Shown: one piece after another, positions 32,527 to 42,016 of the stretch
Position numbering within the stretch: position 1 is the first letter of the stretch
Layout: each line of letters starts with the position of its first letter
Source of the DNA: Millisia brevis NBRC 105863
GTDB lineage: Bacteria > Actinomycetota > Actinomycetes > Mycobacteriales > Mycobacteriaceae
Direction of reading: 5' to 3'
DNA: 60,812 bases
Assembly (NCBI RefSeq): GCF_001552615.1
Contig: NZ_BCRN01000022.1
Coordinates: forward strand, 1 to 60,812
The notes under the pieces: generated by a model
Seen by the model: only the letters and a program-made list of their open reading frames with translations
Told to the model about the DNA's origin: nothing
Database searches by the model: none
Translations under genes and position numbers: made by a program

Positions 32527-33513
32527 ATGTTTTCTGTTGGCCGACGCTGGTCGACGTGGGCGGTATCCGTTACCGCCGTGGTGGCGACCCTGGTGGCCGC
32601 CGGATGCTCCAGCGGCACGGACGACGCCGACCCCGGCTCGTCGACCCTGCGGTTCGGATACGTCGGCTCCGCTACCGATTACCCGGCCGATGAGATCGGA
32701 TGGGCCCTGCACACCGGGCTGGCCGAGGAGGTTCTCGGCGAATACGGCATCGATTCCGTCGAACGAACAGCCTTCGGCACCGGACCCGATCTCAACGAAG
32801 CGGTCATCGGTGGTCGGATCGACGTCACGTCCTCCGGCGACACCCCCGCTCTGACCGCCCGCGGAACCGGCGCGCCGACCCGGCTGCTCGCCCTGCCCTC
32901 CAGCAGCGACAGCATCATTGTCGCTCGCGCCGACGGACCCGCGGACATCACCGAGCTCGAGGGACGAAAAGTGGCCGTGGTCAAGGGATCCACCATGCAC
33001 CGCTTCCTGGTCGATGCGCTCGACGACAACGGAGTCGAGGTCGAGCTGATCAATATCAACAGCACCGGGGATTCCATCGCGGCACTGAGCCGCGGCGAGG
33101 TCGATGCGGTCGCCACCGTCCGCTATATGGAGGTGGTCAACGCGGCCCTCACCGGTGGTCAGATCGCGCAGATCGCCACCGCTGCCGACTATCCGGGCCT
33201 GGCGTCGCTGCGCGTCCATACCGTCACCGAGGACTTCGTCGACAGCCACGCCGACTTCCCCGCCGGCTGGGCGGATCTGCGGGCCCGAGCGGTCGAGGAC
33301 ATCACCGCCCGTCCGGCCGAGTACTTCGACTGGTTGGCCGAGCTGACCGGCTCGCCTCGCACGGACGTCGAGTCGCTGTATCCGATCGACACGATCAACG
33401 CCGAGTCGACCGACCCGCAGTGGGTCGACTGGCTCACCGGGACGAAAGATTTCCTCGTCGACCAGCAACTGATCCGCAACGACTTCGACATCCAGCAATG
33501 GACCATCGCCTGA
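32527..33513 (+). CDS. Substrate-binding lipoprotein (SsuA/TauA-type)
   Basis: A 328-aa lipoprotein: signal with lipobox VAAGC (Cys27), then a type II periplasmic-binding fold of the NMT1/SsuA class (LRFGYVGSATDYPADEIGWA; VIGGRIDVTSSGDTPALTA; LEGRKVAVVKGSTMHRFLV; ALSRGEVDAVATV). It captures the ligand outside the membrane for the ABC permeases. AGGAAAGG precedes the ATG. Last transport gene of the operon; the aldolase follows after 20 bp. Confidence 0.9.
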   Translation: MFSVGRRWSTWAVSVTAVVATLVAAGCSSGTDDADPGSSTLRFGYVGSATDYPADEIGWALHTGLAEEVLGEYGIDSVERTAFGTGPDLNEAVIGGRIDVTSSGDTPALTARGTGAPTRLLALPSSSDSIIVARADGPADITELEGRKVAVVKGSTMHRFLVDALDDNGVEVELININSTGDSIAALSRGEVDAVATVRYMEVVNAALTGGQIAQIATAADYPGLASLRVHTVTEDFVDSHADFPAGWADLRARAVEDITARPAEYFDWLAELTGSPRTDVESLYPIDTINAESTDPQWVDWLTGTKDFLVDQQLIRNDFDIQQWTIA

Positions 33514-33533
33514 TCCGCGAAAGGACGCTCCCC

Positions 33534-34289
33534 ATGCCACAGCTCGTTCAGGCACCCCGACCCGTGCCGCCGACCTTCGACGATCCCTATGAGCATCGCA
33601 GGTACCTGCGCGAACGCCTGGCGGCCGGCTTCCGAGTCTTCGCCAAGCTGGGTTTCGACGAAGGGGTCATGGGTCACCTCAGTGCGAGGGATCCGCTGGA
33701 GCCGGATCACTTCTGGGTCAACCCGTTTGCGGTTCCCTTTGCGACGATCACCGCCGGCGACCTGCAGTTGGTCAGCAGCTCCGGCGAACTCGTCGAAGGT
33801 TCCGGCACGGTGCATCCCGGTGCCATGATCCTGCACCCCGACATCTACGCCGCCCATCCGAGCATCCAATCGGTGGGGCATACGCACTCGATCTACGGGC
33901 GAGCGTGGTCGACGCTGCGCCGCCCCCTGGATCCGATCACCAACGAATCCGCGGTCTTCTTCCGCCGGCTCGGCCTGTTCGATACCCACGCACACGGCGA
34001 GGGAGCGGAGCTGGCCGCTGCCGTGCAACCGAACGATCGTGCGTTGATCATGCTCAACCACGGCATCGTGGCTCTGGGGCAGACCGTCGACGAGATGCTC
34101 TATTACTTCATGTCTCTGGAAAAGTGCTGCCAGGTGCAGATCGCGGCCGAGTCGGCCGGAACGCCGCAGTCGCTTGCCGATGACGTCGCGGAGAAGATCG
34201 CCGGGCATATGACACCCGAGCGTGCCTGGCTGAACTTCCAGCCGACCTATCAAACCGTCGTCGCCGAACAGCCGGACCTGCTGAGCTGA
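33534..34289 (+). CDS. Class II aldolase/adducin-family protein
   Basis: A 251-aa protein of the fuculose-1-phosphate aldolase/adducin fold. Zinc ligands are visible: GHTHS (His116, His118) and LNHG (His176). GAAAGGAC lies upstream of ATG 33534; the longer open frame is rejected. Family members cleave hydroxy-aldehyde or keto-sugar-like substrates or decarboxylate. Placed between a sulfonate-type binding protein and a flavin monooxygenase, it may process the carbon skeleton released after C-S or C-N cleavage (inference). Confidence 0.87.
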   Translation: MPQLVQAPRPVPPTFDDPYEHRRYLRERLAAGFRVFAKLGFDEGVMGHLSARDPLEPDHFWVNPFAVPFATITAGDLQLVSSSGELVEGSGTVHPGAMILHPDIYAAHPSIQSVGHTHSIYGRAWSTLRRPLDPITNESAVFFRRLGLFDTHAHGEGAELAAAVQPNDRALIMLNHGIVALGQTVDEMLYYFMSLEKCCQVQIAAESAGTPQSLADDVAEKIAGHMTPERAWLNFQPTYQTVVAEQPDLLS

Positions 34290-34333
34290 GCCACCGCGCT
34301 CGCCTCGCACACAGAAGTACAGGAGGAATCGAC

Positions 34334-35656
34334 ATGTCCGACCGTGATCTCAAGCTCGGAATTTTCCTACAGGGCGGGGGCGGCCACTGGCGTGATCCGG
34401 CCGTCGCTCCGGACGGCGCCGCCGATATTCGGACCTACATCGAGGCCGCCCGGGTGGGCGACCAGGCGAAGCTCGACTTCGGCTTCATCGCCGATTCTGC
34501 CTATATCAGCCAGGATTCGACCTGGCCGCTCCTGAGTCGGCTCGAGCCGATGACCGCGTTGTCGGCGATCTCGTCGGTCACCGATCACCTCGGTCTGGTT
34601 GGTACCTTCACCACCTCGTACAGCGAACCGTTCACCACGGCAAGGCAGTTGGCGTCCCTCGACAAGATCAGCGGTGGTCGGGTCGGCTGGAACGCGGTCA
34701 CCTCGGCGCTCGAGGGGGTAGCCCGCAACCACGGTGGACAGACCCTGTACGACCACGCCGAGCGCTACCGGATCGCCGACGAGTACATCCGCGTGGTCAA
34801 GGGGCTGTGGAATTCCTGGGAGGACGACGCCTTCGTCCGCGACGTCGCGGCGAATCGCTATGTCGACTTCGACAAGATGCACACCCTCGATCACAAGGGC
34901 GAGTACTTCGGTGTCCAGGGGCCGCTCAATATCGAGCGGTCCGCACAGGGGCATCCGGTGGTCTTCCAAGCGGGCGCCTCCGAGGCCGGTCGGGATCTCG
35001 CGGCTCGCCAGGCCGATGCCGTGTTCTCCACGTGGACCTCCCACGGAGATCTGGCGTCGGCCCGGGAGAACTACGTCGACTGGAAGCGGCGCGCCGAATC
35101 ATACGGGCGCAACCCGGATCACCTACTGATCCTGCCCTCGATCACGCCGATTGTCGGAAGCACTCGGGCGCAGGCTCAGGAGATCTACGAGGAGTCGATC
35201 CGGTACGACGACATCAACCATGCGCTCAAGTACCTCTCGCGCTACTTCAGCTTCTACGACTTCTCCCGGTTCGACCTGGACAAGCCGTTGCCGGAACTCG
35301 GCGACATCGGGGCGAACAGCTTCAAGTCGACGGCCGAGTATTACCTGCGCACCGCCAAGGAACGCAACCTGACCCTGCGTCAGCTGGCTCTCGAGGCGGC
35401 CAACCCTCCGGGCGAGTTCGTCGGCACCGCAACCGACATCGCCGACAAGCTCTCGGACTTCTTCGTCGGTGGCGCCGTCGACGGGGTCATCCTGGGCGGC
35501 ACGATCGCCAACATCCGTCGGTTCCTCGACGATGTTCTGCCGATCCTCGAGGACCGGGGGCTGCGCAGCGGCGACCGTACCGGCACCACCCTGCGGGAAA
35601 ATCTCGGACTGCCCTTCCCGGTCAATACCCACACGCGACAGCGCGTCGGGGTGTGA
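34334..35656 (+). CDS. FMN-dependent monooxygenase, NtaA/SnaA/DszA (SoxA) family
   Basis: A 440-aa luciferase-like (LLM) enzyme of the NtaA/DszA branch: KLGIFLQGGGGHWRDP at the N-terminus, FGFIADSAYI, the TTSYSEPFTTARQLASLD and GRVGWNAVTS segments, VVFQAGASEAGRDLAARQAD and a C-terminal NTHTRQ. Such enzymes use FMNH2 from a separate reductase to oxidise dibenzothiophene sulfone, nitrilotriacetate, sulfones or similar compounds. AGGAGG precedes ATG 34334. The nitroreductase at 50847 could supply reduced flavin. Confidence 0.9.
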   Translation: MSDRDLKLGIFLQGGGGHWRDPAVAPDGAADIRTYIEAARVGDQAKLDFGFIADSAYISQDSTWPLLSRLEPMTALSAISSVTDHLGLVGTFTTSYSEPFTTARQLASLDKISGGRVGWNAVTSALEGVARNHGGQTLYDHAERYRIADEYIRVVKGLWNSWEDDAFVRDVAANRYVDFDKMHTLDHKGEYFGVQGPLNIERSAQGHPVVFQAGASEAGRDLAARQADAVFSTWTSHGDLASARENYVDWKRRAESYGRNPDHLLILPSITPIVGSTRAQAQEIYEESIRYDDINHALKYLSRYFSFYDFSRFDLDKPLPELGDIGANSFKSTAEYYLRTAKERNLTLRQLALEAANPPGEFVGTATDIADKLSDFFVGGAVDGVILGGTIANIRRFLDDVLPILEDRGLRSGDRTGTTLRENLGLPFPVNTHTRQRVGV

Positions 35657-35707
35657 GCGAGGTACGGCGCTGAGCGGGGCAGCCGTGGGCGGTGAGGGGA
35701 GCGGGGT

Positions 35708-37282
35708 GTGGCGGTGAGCGAACAAGTCGCCGGCGAGCGGGGTATGGTCGCGACCTCCACCGTGGCCGCGGCCGACGCGGGGCTCGAGATCCTGCGGGCC
35801 GGTGGCAACGCGGTCGATGCGGCGGTGGCCTCCGCCGCCGCGTCGGCCGTCGTCGAACCCTGCTCCACGGGGCTCGGCGGCGACCTCTGTGCGCTGATTT
35901 GGCACGACGGGAAACTGCACGGCCTCAACGCCACCGGTCCCAGTCCGGCCGCCCTGACCGCGGATCTCCATGCGGCGGGCGGCCCGATCGACGACTACGG
36001 TCCGCTGTCGATCACCGTCCCCGGGCAGGTCGCCGGCTGGCAAGCGTTGGTCGACCGCTTCGGCAGGCTCCCGCTCTCGGCGGTCCTCGGGCCGGCGATT
36101 CGACTGGCGGACAGCGGTTTCACGGTCACGCGGTCGGTGGCTGCGGGTTGGGCGACCGCCCTGGACACCTATGCACACTTTGCCGATCAGCCCTGGCTCG
36201 CGCCCTGGTGGGAGGAGTTCACCCGTGACGGCGTCGGCCCGCTCACGGGGCAACGGTGGAATTCGCCCCGGCAGGCCGAGACGCTGCGGATCATCGCCGA
36301 CCGCGGCGCCGACGACTTCTACCGCGGCGGGCTGGCGGCGGCGATCGTCGATCAGCTGCGACGGGTGGGCGGGGTGCTGTCGGCCGATGACCTGCGCGAC
36401 TTCACCGTGGAGTGGGTCGCGCCGATGTCGGTGGACTTCCGCGGGCACCGGGTGTGGTCGCTGCCGCCGAACGGGCAGGGTCTCATCGCCCTGGAAGCCC
36501 TGGGAATCCTCGACCACCTGCCCCCGCCGACCGACCCGATCGACGCCATCCACCGACGCATCGAAGCGACCAAGGCGGCGTTCGCCGACGGCACCCGGGT
36601 CATCGGTGAACCCGCGACGATGACCGTCGACCCGAAGTCTCTGCTCGAACCCGCCCACCTGGCTCGGCGTGCCGCCGCCGTCGCCGACCGCGTGGGTGCG
36701 CCGATCCACACCGAACCGGTGCGTGGCGGAACGGTCTACATCGCCGCCGTCGACAACACGGATACGTACGCCTCGGTGATCCAGAGCAACTTCCTGCGTT
36801 TCGGCTCCGGAGTGGTGGTTCCCGGCACCGGCATCGCGCTGCACAATCGGGCGCGCTCCTTCAGCGTCGACCCGACGAGCCCGAACCACCTCGGACCCCG
36901 GAAGCGGCCCTTTCACACCATCATGCCCGGCTTCCTGACCCGCGATGATCGACCGGTCGGCCCCTTCGGGGTGATGGGCGCCGCGATGCAACCGCAAGGC
37001 CACGTCCAGGTCGTGACCAGGGCCCTCGACGAAGGCGCCACACCGGCCCGGGCGCTGGCTGCCCCCCGATGGCGGTGGGACGGCGGCCACCGGGTGTCGG
37101 TGGAACCCGGCATGCCCGCCGAGATCCGCGCGGGGCTGACCGAGCGCGGCCACGACATTCGTGTACACCGCTCCGACGGTGCGGGATTCGGTCGCGGGCA
37201 GATCATCTGGCGAGACCCTCGCAACGGCACCCTGCTCGGCGGAACCGACCCCCGCGTCGACGGCGGAATCGCCCGATGGTGA
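35708..37282 (+). CDS. Gamma-glutamyltransferase-like Ntn hydrolase
   Basis: A 524-aa protein of the GGT family. N-terminal MVATSTVAAADAGLEILRAG and GGNAVDAAVASA are typical; the predicted nucleophile is Thr342 in RGGTVYIAAVDN, at the usual autocleavage position; the C-terminus has HTIMPGF and MGAAMQPQGHVQV. There is no signal peptide, so it is probably cytoplasmic. It could remove gamma-glutamyl groups from conjugates or act as a cephalosporin-acylase-like amidase. Start GTG 35708 follows GGGGAG. It lies in the same run as the monooxygenase (51 bp apart). Confidence 0.87.
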   Translation: MAVSEQVAGERGMVATSTVAAADAGLEILRAGGNAVDAAVASAAASAVVEPCSTGLGGDLCALIWHDGKLHGLNATGPSPAALTADLHAAGGPIDDYGPLSITVPGQVAGWQALVDRFGRLPLSAVLGPAIRLADSGFTVTRSVAAGWATALDTYAHFADQPWLAPWWEEFTRDGVGPLTGQRWNSPRQAETLRIIADRGADDFYRGGLAAAIVDQLRRVGGVLSADDLRDFTVEWVAPMSVDFRGHRVWSLPPNGQGLIALEALGILDHLPPPTDPIDAIHRRIEATKAAFADGTRVIGEPATMTVDPKSLLEPAHLARRAAAVADRVGAPIHTEPVRGGTVYIAAVDNTDTYASVIQSNFLRFGSGVVVPGTGIALHNRARSFSVDPTSPNHLGPRKRPFHTIMPGFLTRDDRPVGPFGVMGAAMQPQGHVQVVTRALDEGATPARALAAPRWRWDGGHRVSVEPGMPAEIRAGLTERGHDIRVHRSDGAGFGRGQIIWRDPRNGTLLGGTDPRVDGGIARW

Positions 37283-37458
37283 TCGACCGGGCCCGACCCG
37301 AACCCGGAGCCCGGGGCTGAGGCGCAGGTCCGCGGGATGAACGGCTCGCGGAGTGAACCGATAGCATGACCGGGTACCCGTTCGGCGCCGGTGCTGGTCG
37401 CGGACCGGTCATCAACGATGGCGGCGGCCGGGCCCGAGCCACGGATGGGAGGGCGTCG

Positions 37459-38646
37459 ATGAGCAGCCGGAAGCCGGTGACCGCGGCGGATCCGGCAGCC
37501 GTCGTCGCGCAGATACTGGCCGAGATCGGCGACGGAGCTGCCGCTCGCGATCGGGACCGGATGTTGCCGACGCAGCAGGTTCGGGCATTGGCGGACTCCG
37601 GGCTGTGCACCTGGCGGATTCCGGCCCGGTTCGGTGGACCGGATGTCGACCTGGCGGAGTGTTTCGCATTCATCGTCGACCTGGCAGCCGCCGATCCGAA
37701 CGTCGCACAGGCTGTTCGATCGCACTTCGGATTCGTCGAAATGGTGCGCTTGCTTGATGATCCAGGCGTACAGCGGATGTGGTTCGACCGCATTCTGGCC
37801 GGCGACCTCATCGCAATCGCAAGCGGGGAAACCGGCGGGCCCCAGGGCCGGATCGCCACTCGCGTATCGCGACGGGGAAGTGCGCACCTGCTCAATGGTC
37901 GCAAGTTCTACAGCACGGGTGGGCTTTTTGCCGACTGGATGGCGGTCAAGGCGATCGATGACGACGGAGCGCTGCGCGTGGTTGTCGTCCCGGCGGACCG
38001 GCGGGGTGTCGAGATGATCGACGACTGGGACGGTATGGGGCAGCGGCTGACCGCCAGCGGGACAACGATCTTCAGCGATGTGGCGGTCGACGACTCCGAA
38101 TTCGTCGACGCTGCGTCCGAGGAGAACGAGCAATCCCGCGTGGCCCCATTCCTGCAGTTGTATCTCGCGGCCACGCTGACCGGTATCGCGCGCAACGCGG
38201 TGGCCGATGCGGTGGACTACGCGCGTGAACGAGCTCGTCCGATCCGGCACAGCGCGGCGACCCGGTCGGTCGATGACCCCTATGTCCAACATGCGGTCGG
38301 GGAAATCGCCGCGCTGACCTACGCCTGTGAGTCCGCCACCGAACGCGCGGCCGCCGCACTCGACCGAGTGGACCGGGCACGTCCCGCCGACGCCGAGACG
38401 CTGCTGCCCGCAGCCGGCGTGGAGGTGGCGCAGGCCCAGTACGTCATCGTGGACGCCGTTCTTCGGGTGACCGATACGCTCTTCGAAGTGGGCGGGGCCT
38501 CCGCGACGCGACGTACCTCCAACCTCGATCGGCATTGGCGCAACGCCCGAACGCTGGCGAACCACAACCCTCGCGCCCACAAGGCCGCGGTGATCGGCAC
38601 ATACCTGCTGACCGGTGCCGCACCCCCCACCAGCGGATACTTCTGA
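37459..38646 (+). CDS. Acyl-CoA dehydrogenase-fold flavoprotein (DszC/SfnB-like), first
   Basis: A 395-aa protein from ATG 37459 (GGGAGG upstream); longer frames are rejected. Three-domain ACAD fold: helical N-terminus, central beta domain (ASGETGGPQGRIATRV, LNGRKFYSTGG), C-terminal helical bundle (RTSNLDRHWRNARTLANHNP). The late RHWRNARTxxxHxP motif is characteristic of flavin-dependent monooxygenases such as DszC and SfnB rather than true dehydrogenases. Probably oxidises an S- or N-containing substrate with FMNH2/FADH2. Confidence 0.85.
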   Translation: MSSRKPVTAADPAAVVAQILAEIGDGAAARDRDRMLPTQQVRALADSGLCTWRIPARFGGPDVDLAECFAFIVDLAAADPNVAQAVRSHFGFVEMVRLLDDPGVQRMWFDRILAGDLIAIASGETGGPQGRIATRVSRRGSAHLLNGRKFYSTGGLFADWMAVKAIDDDGALRVVVVPADRRGVEMIDDWDGMGQRLTASGTTIFSDVAVDDSEFVDAASEENEQSRVAPFLQLYLAATLTGIARNAVADAVDYARERARPIRHSAATRSVDDPYVQHAVGEIAALTYACESATERAAAALDRVDRARPADAETLLPAAGVEVAQAQYVIVDAVLRVTDTLFEVGGASATRRTSNLDRHWRNARTLANHNPRAHKAAVIGTYLLTGAAPPTSGYF

Positions 38647-38685
38647 GCGTGCCGAACCGCGGGCGACGGGGCCTAGGCTGACCAC

Positions 38686-39318
38686 GTGAACGTCGCGCAA
38701 TACGAACGTCGGGAATTGGTGTCGACCCTGCGCTCCGTGGGACCGGACGCGCCGACCCTCTGCGAGGGGTGGACCACGCGAGACCTGGCCGCTCACCTGG
38801 TGGTGCGGGAGCGCGACCCGATCGCGTCGGTGGGCATCCTGGTGACACCCCTGGCCGGTTACACGCGGAAAGTGCAGGACTCGGTGGCCGAACGCCCCTG
38901 GGAGAAGTTGCTGGCCGACGTGGAGAGCGGGCCTCCCTGGTATTCGCCGCTGAAGCCGGTCGACAGGTGGGTGAACGCGGGGGAGATGTTCATTCACCAC
39001 GAGGATGTGCTGCGCGGCGGGGCCGACCCGGAAGCACCGTGGACGCCGCGAGACCTACCGGCGGGGCAGCAGGAGGCGCTGGAGACGCCGGTCACGATGA
39101 TGGGCCGCATGCTCCTGCGTGACGCACCGGTGCGCGTGACGCTGCGCAGCGACGCAGGCACCGAGATCCTCACGGCCGGTACGGGCAACCCGGTAAACGT
39201 GACCGGAACACCGGGAGAGCTACTTTTGTTCGTGGCGGGCAGGCTACCGGTACGGGTGACCTACTCCGGCGAGCCGGCCGACGTGGCGGCGCTGGGCGCC
39301 ATGCAGCGCGGTCTCTGA
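38686..39318 (+). CDS. TIGR03085-family DinB/maleylpyruvate isomerase-like protein
   Basis: A 210-aa protein from GTG 38686. The N-terminal helical bundle carries metal-binding His candidates (DLAAHLVVRERDP; MFIHHEDVLRG), and the C-terminal domain matches the actinobacterial TIGR03085 pattern (CEGWTTRDLAAHLV). Related enzymes use mycothiol as cofactor or thiol donor. Substrate unknown. It follows the ACAD-fold gene by 39 bp on the same strand but may be independent. Confidence 0.82.
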   Translation: MNVAQYERRELVSTLRSVGPDAPTLCEGWTTRDLAAHLVVRERDPIASVGILVTPLAGYTRKVQDSVAERPWEKLLADVESGPPWYSPLKPVDRWVNAGEMFIHHEDVLRGGADPEAPWTPRDLPAGQQEALETPVTMMGRMLLRDAPVRVTLRSDAGTEILTAGTGNPVNVTGTPGELLLFVAGRLPVRVTYSGEPADVAALGAMQRGL

Positions 39319-39323
39319 TCCGA

Positions 39324-39665
39324 TCAGACCGCGGAGGGCCAAACCATCGCAGGAAACGCGAAGGTGACCAACATCAGCGCCAGCAACACCCAGGCGGCGC
39401 CCTGCCAGATCACCCACGTGCCACCGTTGCGGTAGGTCCGATAGCCCGTGTACAGCGCACCGATGGCCCCGAGCAGACAGACTCCCGGCACCGTCGACGC
39501 CAACACCAGGTTGGCACGGTCGATGGCGAGGTAACAGGCCGCCGCGATGATCGCCACGCCGATCACCACCGCGACATATCGCACGGCGGCGCGGTAGGTC
39601 GGCGGATCGTGCCAACTCTTTCCCACGTCGTCGCGGCCTGTGTTACGGGGAGGCTGAGGAGTCAT
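39324..39665 (-). CDS. Hypothetical membrane protein
   Basis: A 113-aa protein with three membrane segments (YVAVVIGVAIIAAACYLAI; VLASTVPGVCLLGAIGALY; WQGAAWVLLALMLVTFAF) and a short polar N-terminus. ATG 39665. Converges with the TIGR03085 gene (5 bp between stops). Family not recognised; common small actinobacterial membrane protein type. Confidence 0.65.
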   Translation of the reverse strand: MTPQPPRNTGRDDVGKSWHDPPTYRAAVRYVAVVIGVAIIAAACYLAIDRANLVLASTVPGVCLLGAIGALYTGYRTYRNGGTWVIWQGAAWVLLALMLVTFAFPAMVWPSAV

Positions 39666-39712
39666 ACGTTCAGGTCTACTCCACGACGCCGGCGACGTCG
39701 ATATCGTCCGAT

Positions 39713-40942
39713 TCAGCAGGTCGACGGAGCGGGTTCACCGGCGAAGCGATCGCTCATCCAGTCGATGGCGCCCGGCAGGCCCAGCACCGCGGCGGTGATG
39801 TGATCCGGCGTATCCACCCGGCCGCGCGTCACGGGAACACCTGCGCTGCAATAGCGTCCGATGGTCCGGTCGATCGAGTCGAGCGGGATCAGAGCGTCGG
39901 TGGGGCTGTGCCATTCGTATACCGGGGCATTCGGAATGCCGGGCTGGTATTCGATGCTGATCTCGTCGGTCACGGCGGTCGGCCTCGGGTCGGTGAGGTA
40001 GCCGTCCCCGGTCGTGACCATACGAGCGCTCAAACCGGCTCCGCGGGCCAGGATTCCGGCGGTGCAGGCATTGCTGATGTCCTGACGTAGCTGCACCCCT
40101 TCGGCATTCAGATACTCCGACAGCGGGAAGCGATCCGGGTACTCCCGCTCGAGGGCAACGGCAGCGGCAAAGGCCAAACCGAACGCCGGGTGTGGGGTGT
40201 CCGAACCCAGGCTCAACGCCATCCGGGTGATGTTCGCCGGGGTGCCCCCCATCGCGTACCCGACGATCGGTAGTTCCGGTGCGTAGTCGGCTGCGTAGGA
40301 GGCCGCGAAACCGGTGGCGATCGCCCCACCCGAGTACCCGGCCAGTGCGACCGGGCCGGCGCCGAGCCGAAGCGGCTCGAACCGCTGAACAGCTCGTATC
40401 CCGTCCAGGGTGATTCGGCCCCCGATCGGCCCGACCGCGTATGCGCTGTTCGGGCCCAGATGGTCGGGAATGACCATGGTCCACCCGTTCGCCAGGGCGG
40501 CGTTGTAGGCGGGAAGCTCGCGGGTGATGACGTCGGACTCGGTGGTCCACAGGGCCTGCGACGGCGAGCATCGCAACCCGAGCGCATTGGTGATCTGCTG
40601 GTAGGACAGCACCGGCCCGTCGACGGCGCGATTGTGCGGTGCCAGGACCGTGGTGACCGCGGTGATCGGCCGGCCCTGCGCGTTCGTGGAACGGAAGGCG
40701 AGCTGCCAGGTCTCCACGTCCATCACTCCCGCGGGGGTCGGCATCGGCCGGCTGCGGATGATGTCGCCGTTCGCCCGGCTCGCCAGGTCGGGTGGGTCGG
40801 TGTAAAAGGAGTCGGAATGGGGTGCCGAGAGGACCGGTCCGGCGGTCGGCTGGGCGCTTGCCGGCATCGGAGCAGCCGTGAGGCCCATCAGGACGGCCGC
40901 CGCGCAGATCAGGGCGCGGACGGTCCTCGGCGCAGTGGTCAT
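39713..40942 (-). CDS. Secretory lipase (LIP family) / esterase
   Basis: A 409-aa exported alpha/beta hydrolase. Signal peptide of 30 residues ending ASA, then LIP-family features: YTDPPDLASRANGDIIRSRP, the nucleophile elbow GYSGG with Ser204, and an Asp/His pair likely in SPTDALIPL and TPDHITAA. Four mature Cys residues could form disulfides. ATG 40942; the upstream frame is rejected. Typical of mycolic-acid bacteria, acting on lipid esters outside the cell. Confidence 0.88.
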   Translation of the reverse strand: MTTAPRTVRALICAAAVLMGLTAAPMPASAQPTAGPVLSAPHSDSFYTDPPDLASRANGDIIRSRPMPTPAGVMDVETWQLAFRSTNAQGRPITAVTTVLAPHNRAVDGPVLSYQQITNALGLRCSPSQALWTTESDVITRELPAYNAALANGWTMVIPDHLGPNSAYAVGPIGGRITLDGIRAVQRFEPLRLGAGPVALAGYSGGAIATGFAASYAADYAPELPIVGYAMGGTPANITRMALSLGSDTPHPAFGLAFAAAVALEREYPDRFPLSEYLNAEGVQLRQDISNACTAGILARGAGLSARMVTTGDGYLTDPRPTAVTDEISIEYQPGIPNAPVYEWHSPTDALIPLDSIDRTIGRYCSAGVPVTRGRVDTPDHITAAVLGLPGAIDWMSDRFAGEPAPSTC

Positions 40943-41305
40943 GGTGGCCTTTCGGAGGCGGATGCTGCGAGACCGGTCGGTGGGTTCGTTTGTGTGCCAG
41001 AGAATGTCGCAACTCGGGGATGCGAAGTGATCGGCTGTTGCACCCATCACATTTCCACGGCGGGGACAGGGTAACGGCAGATGTCCGACCGGCCAACAAA
41101 CTTCTCCGGGCTGTTATACAACGACGTCTAATTCCGGGTGGACTTGTCGACCATCGTCCAGCGCGGACCGGGTCTATTTGCCCGCATCGGCGAATCGCAC
41201 CTAGAGTGCCTCGCAACCTGCGGGGGAGCGGGCAGCGCCTATCGGCGGCAACCGACCGGTGTGCTTCGGGCGGCCACGGCCGCAGCGGCTTACGGGGGAA
41301 TCGCC
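40943..41305. other. Divergent intergenic region between lipase and methyltransferase genes
   Basis: 363 bp with no gene. It must hold both promoters. An AT-richer patch (GTTATACAACGACGTCTAATTCC, about 41112-41136) is the only candidate promoter core I can point to; no palindrome or known sigma motif was convincing. Confidence 0.4.
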
Positions 41306-41950
41306 ATGCCGACAACGGGTATCGACGCCATCATGCGGTGGGCGGGTCGCGGGCCGGATACCCCGTTCCCACACCAACTGGCGTTCCTGCTCAACAACCC
41401 GATTCGGATCACGGTCGCCCGTCCCGCACGATTCATCGCACGGCTCGACCTGACGGGCAGCGAACGTGTCCTCGAGGTCGGCCCCGGTGACGGCTATTAC
41501 AGCGCCGAGATCGCGAAACGCCTGCCCGACGGTCGGCTGGAACTGTTCGATGTGCAACCGCAGATGATCGACAAGGCCCGCCGCAAGCTCGAACGGCGGA
41601 AGCTGCGCAATATCGGTTACCGCTCCGGGGACGCCGGCGCCGGGCTGCCCTATCCCGACGGTGCCTTCGACGTGGCATTTCTTGCGCTGACCATCGGTGA
41701 GATTCCGGACAAGGCGGCTGCCGTGCGAGAACTGGCCCGGGTGCTGCGCCCGGGTGGCGCCCTGGTATTTCTCGAATCGTTCCCCGACCCGGACCGGTTG
41801 AGCACTCCGGAGCTTCGCGACCTGGTCAACGGGGCGCAGTTCAGTTTTCGGGACCGCCGCGGTTCGCGGTGGCTCGAAATCGTGCGCTTCACCAGGACCG
41901 CCGACGGCCCGGCGGCCCCGCACGGCCGCGGGCACGGACACCGGTTCTAA
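41306..41950 (+). CDS. Class I SAM-dependent methyltransferase
   Basis: A 214-aa methyltransferase of the UbiE/Methyltransf_11 type. Motif I VLEVGPGDGYYS is at 55-66; motif II-like LELFDVQPQMIDKARR, LPYPDGAFDVAFLALTIGEI and VLRPGGALVFLE follow. ATG 41306 is preceded by ACGGGGGAA. The substrate is not predictable; UbiE-like enzymes methylate quinones or small molecules. His-rich C-terminal tail (HGRGHGHRF). Confidence 0.85.
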   Translation: MPTTGIDAIMRWAGRGPDTPFPHQLAFLLNNPIRITVARPARFIARLDLTGSERVLEVGPGDGYYSAEIAKRLPDGRLELFDVQPQMIDKARRKLERRKLRNIGYRSGDAGAGLPYPDGAFDVAFLALTIGEIPDKAAAVRELARVLRPGGALVFLESFPDPDRLSTPELRDLVNGAQFSFRDRRGSRWLEIVRFTRTADGPAAPHGRGHGHRF

Positions 41951-42016
41951 CCCGTTCGTCCGGACGGCGCGGAACCGTTGCGGGCAGCGCCGTCCATCGT
42001 CCGTGGGCCCCGCGGG

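Noticed and set aside
35123-39000. Very long minus-strand reading frames (about 680 and 695 codons) across the monooxygenase, GGT and ACAD genes
   Set aside because: They are antisense shadows of well-recognised plus-strand enzymes. Their translations are Arg/Gly/Pro/His-rich with no domain, as expected from high-GC codon bias.
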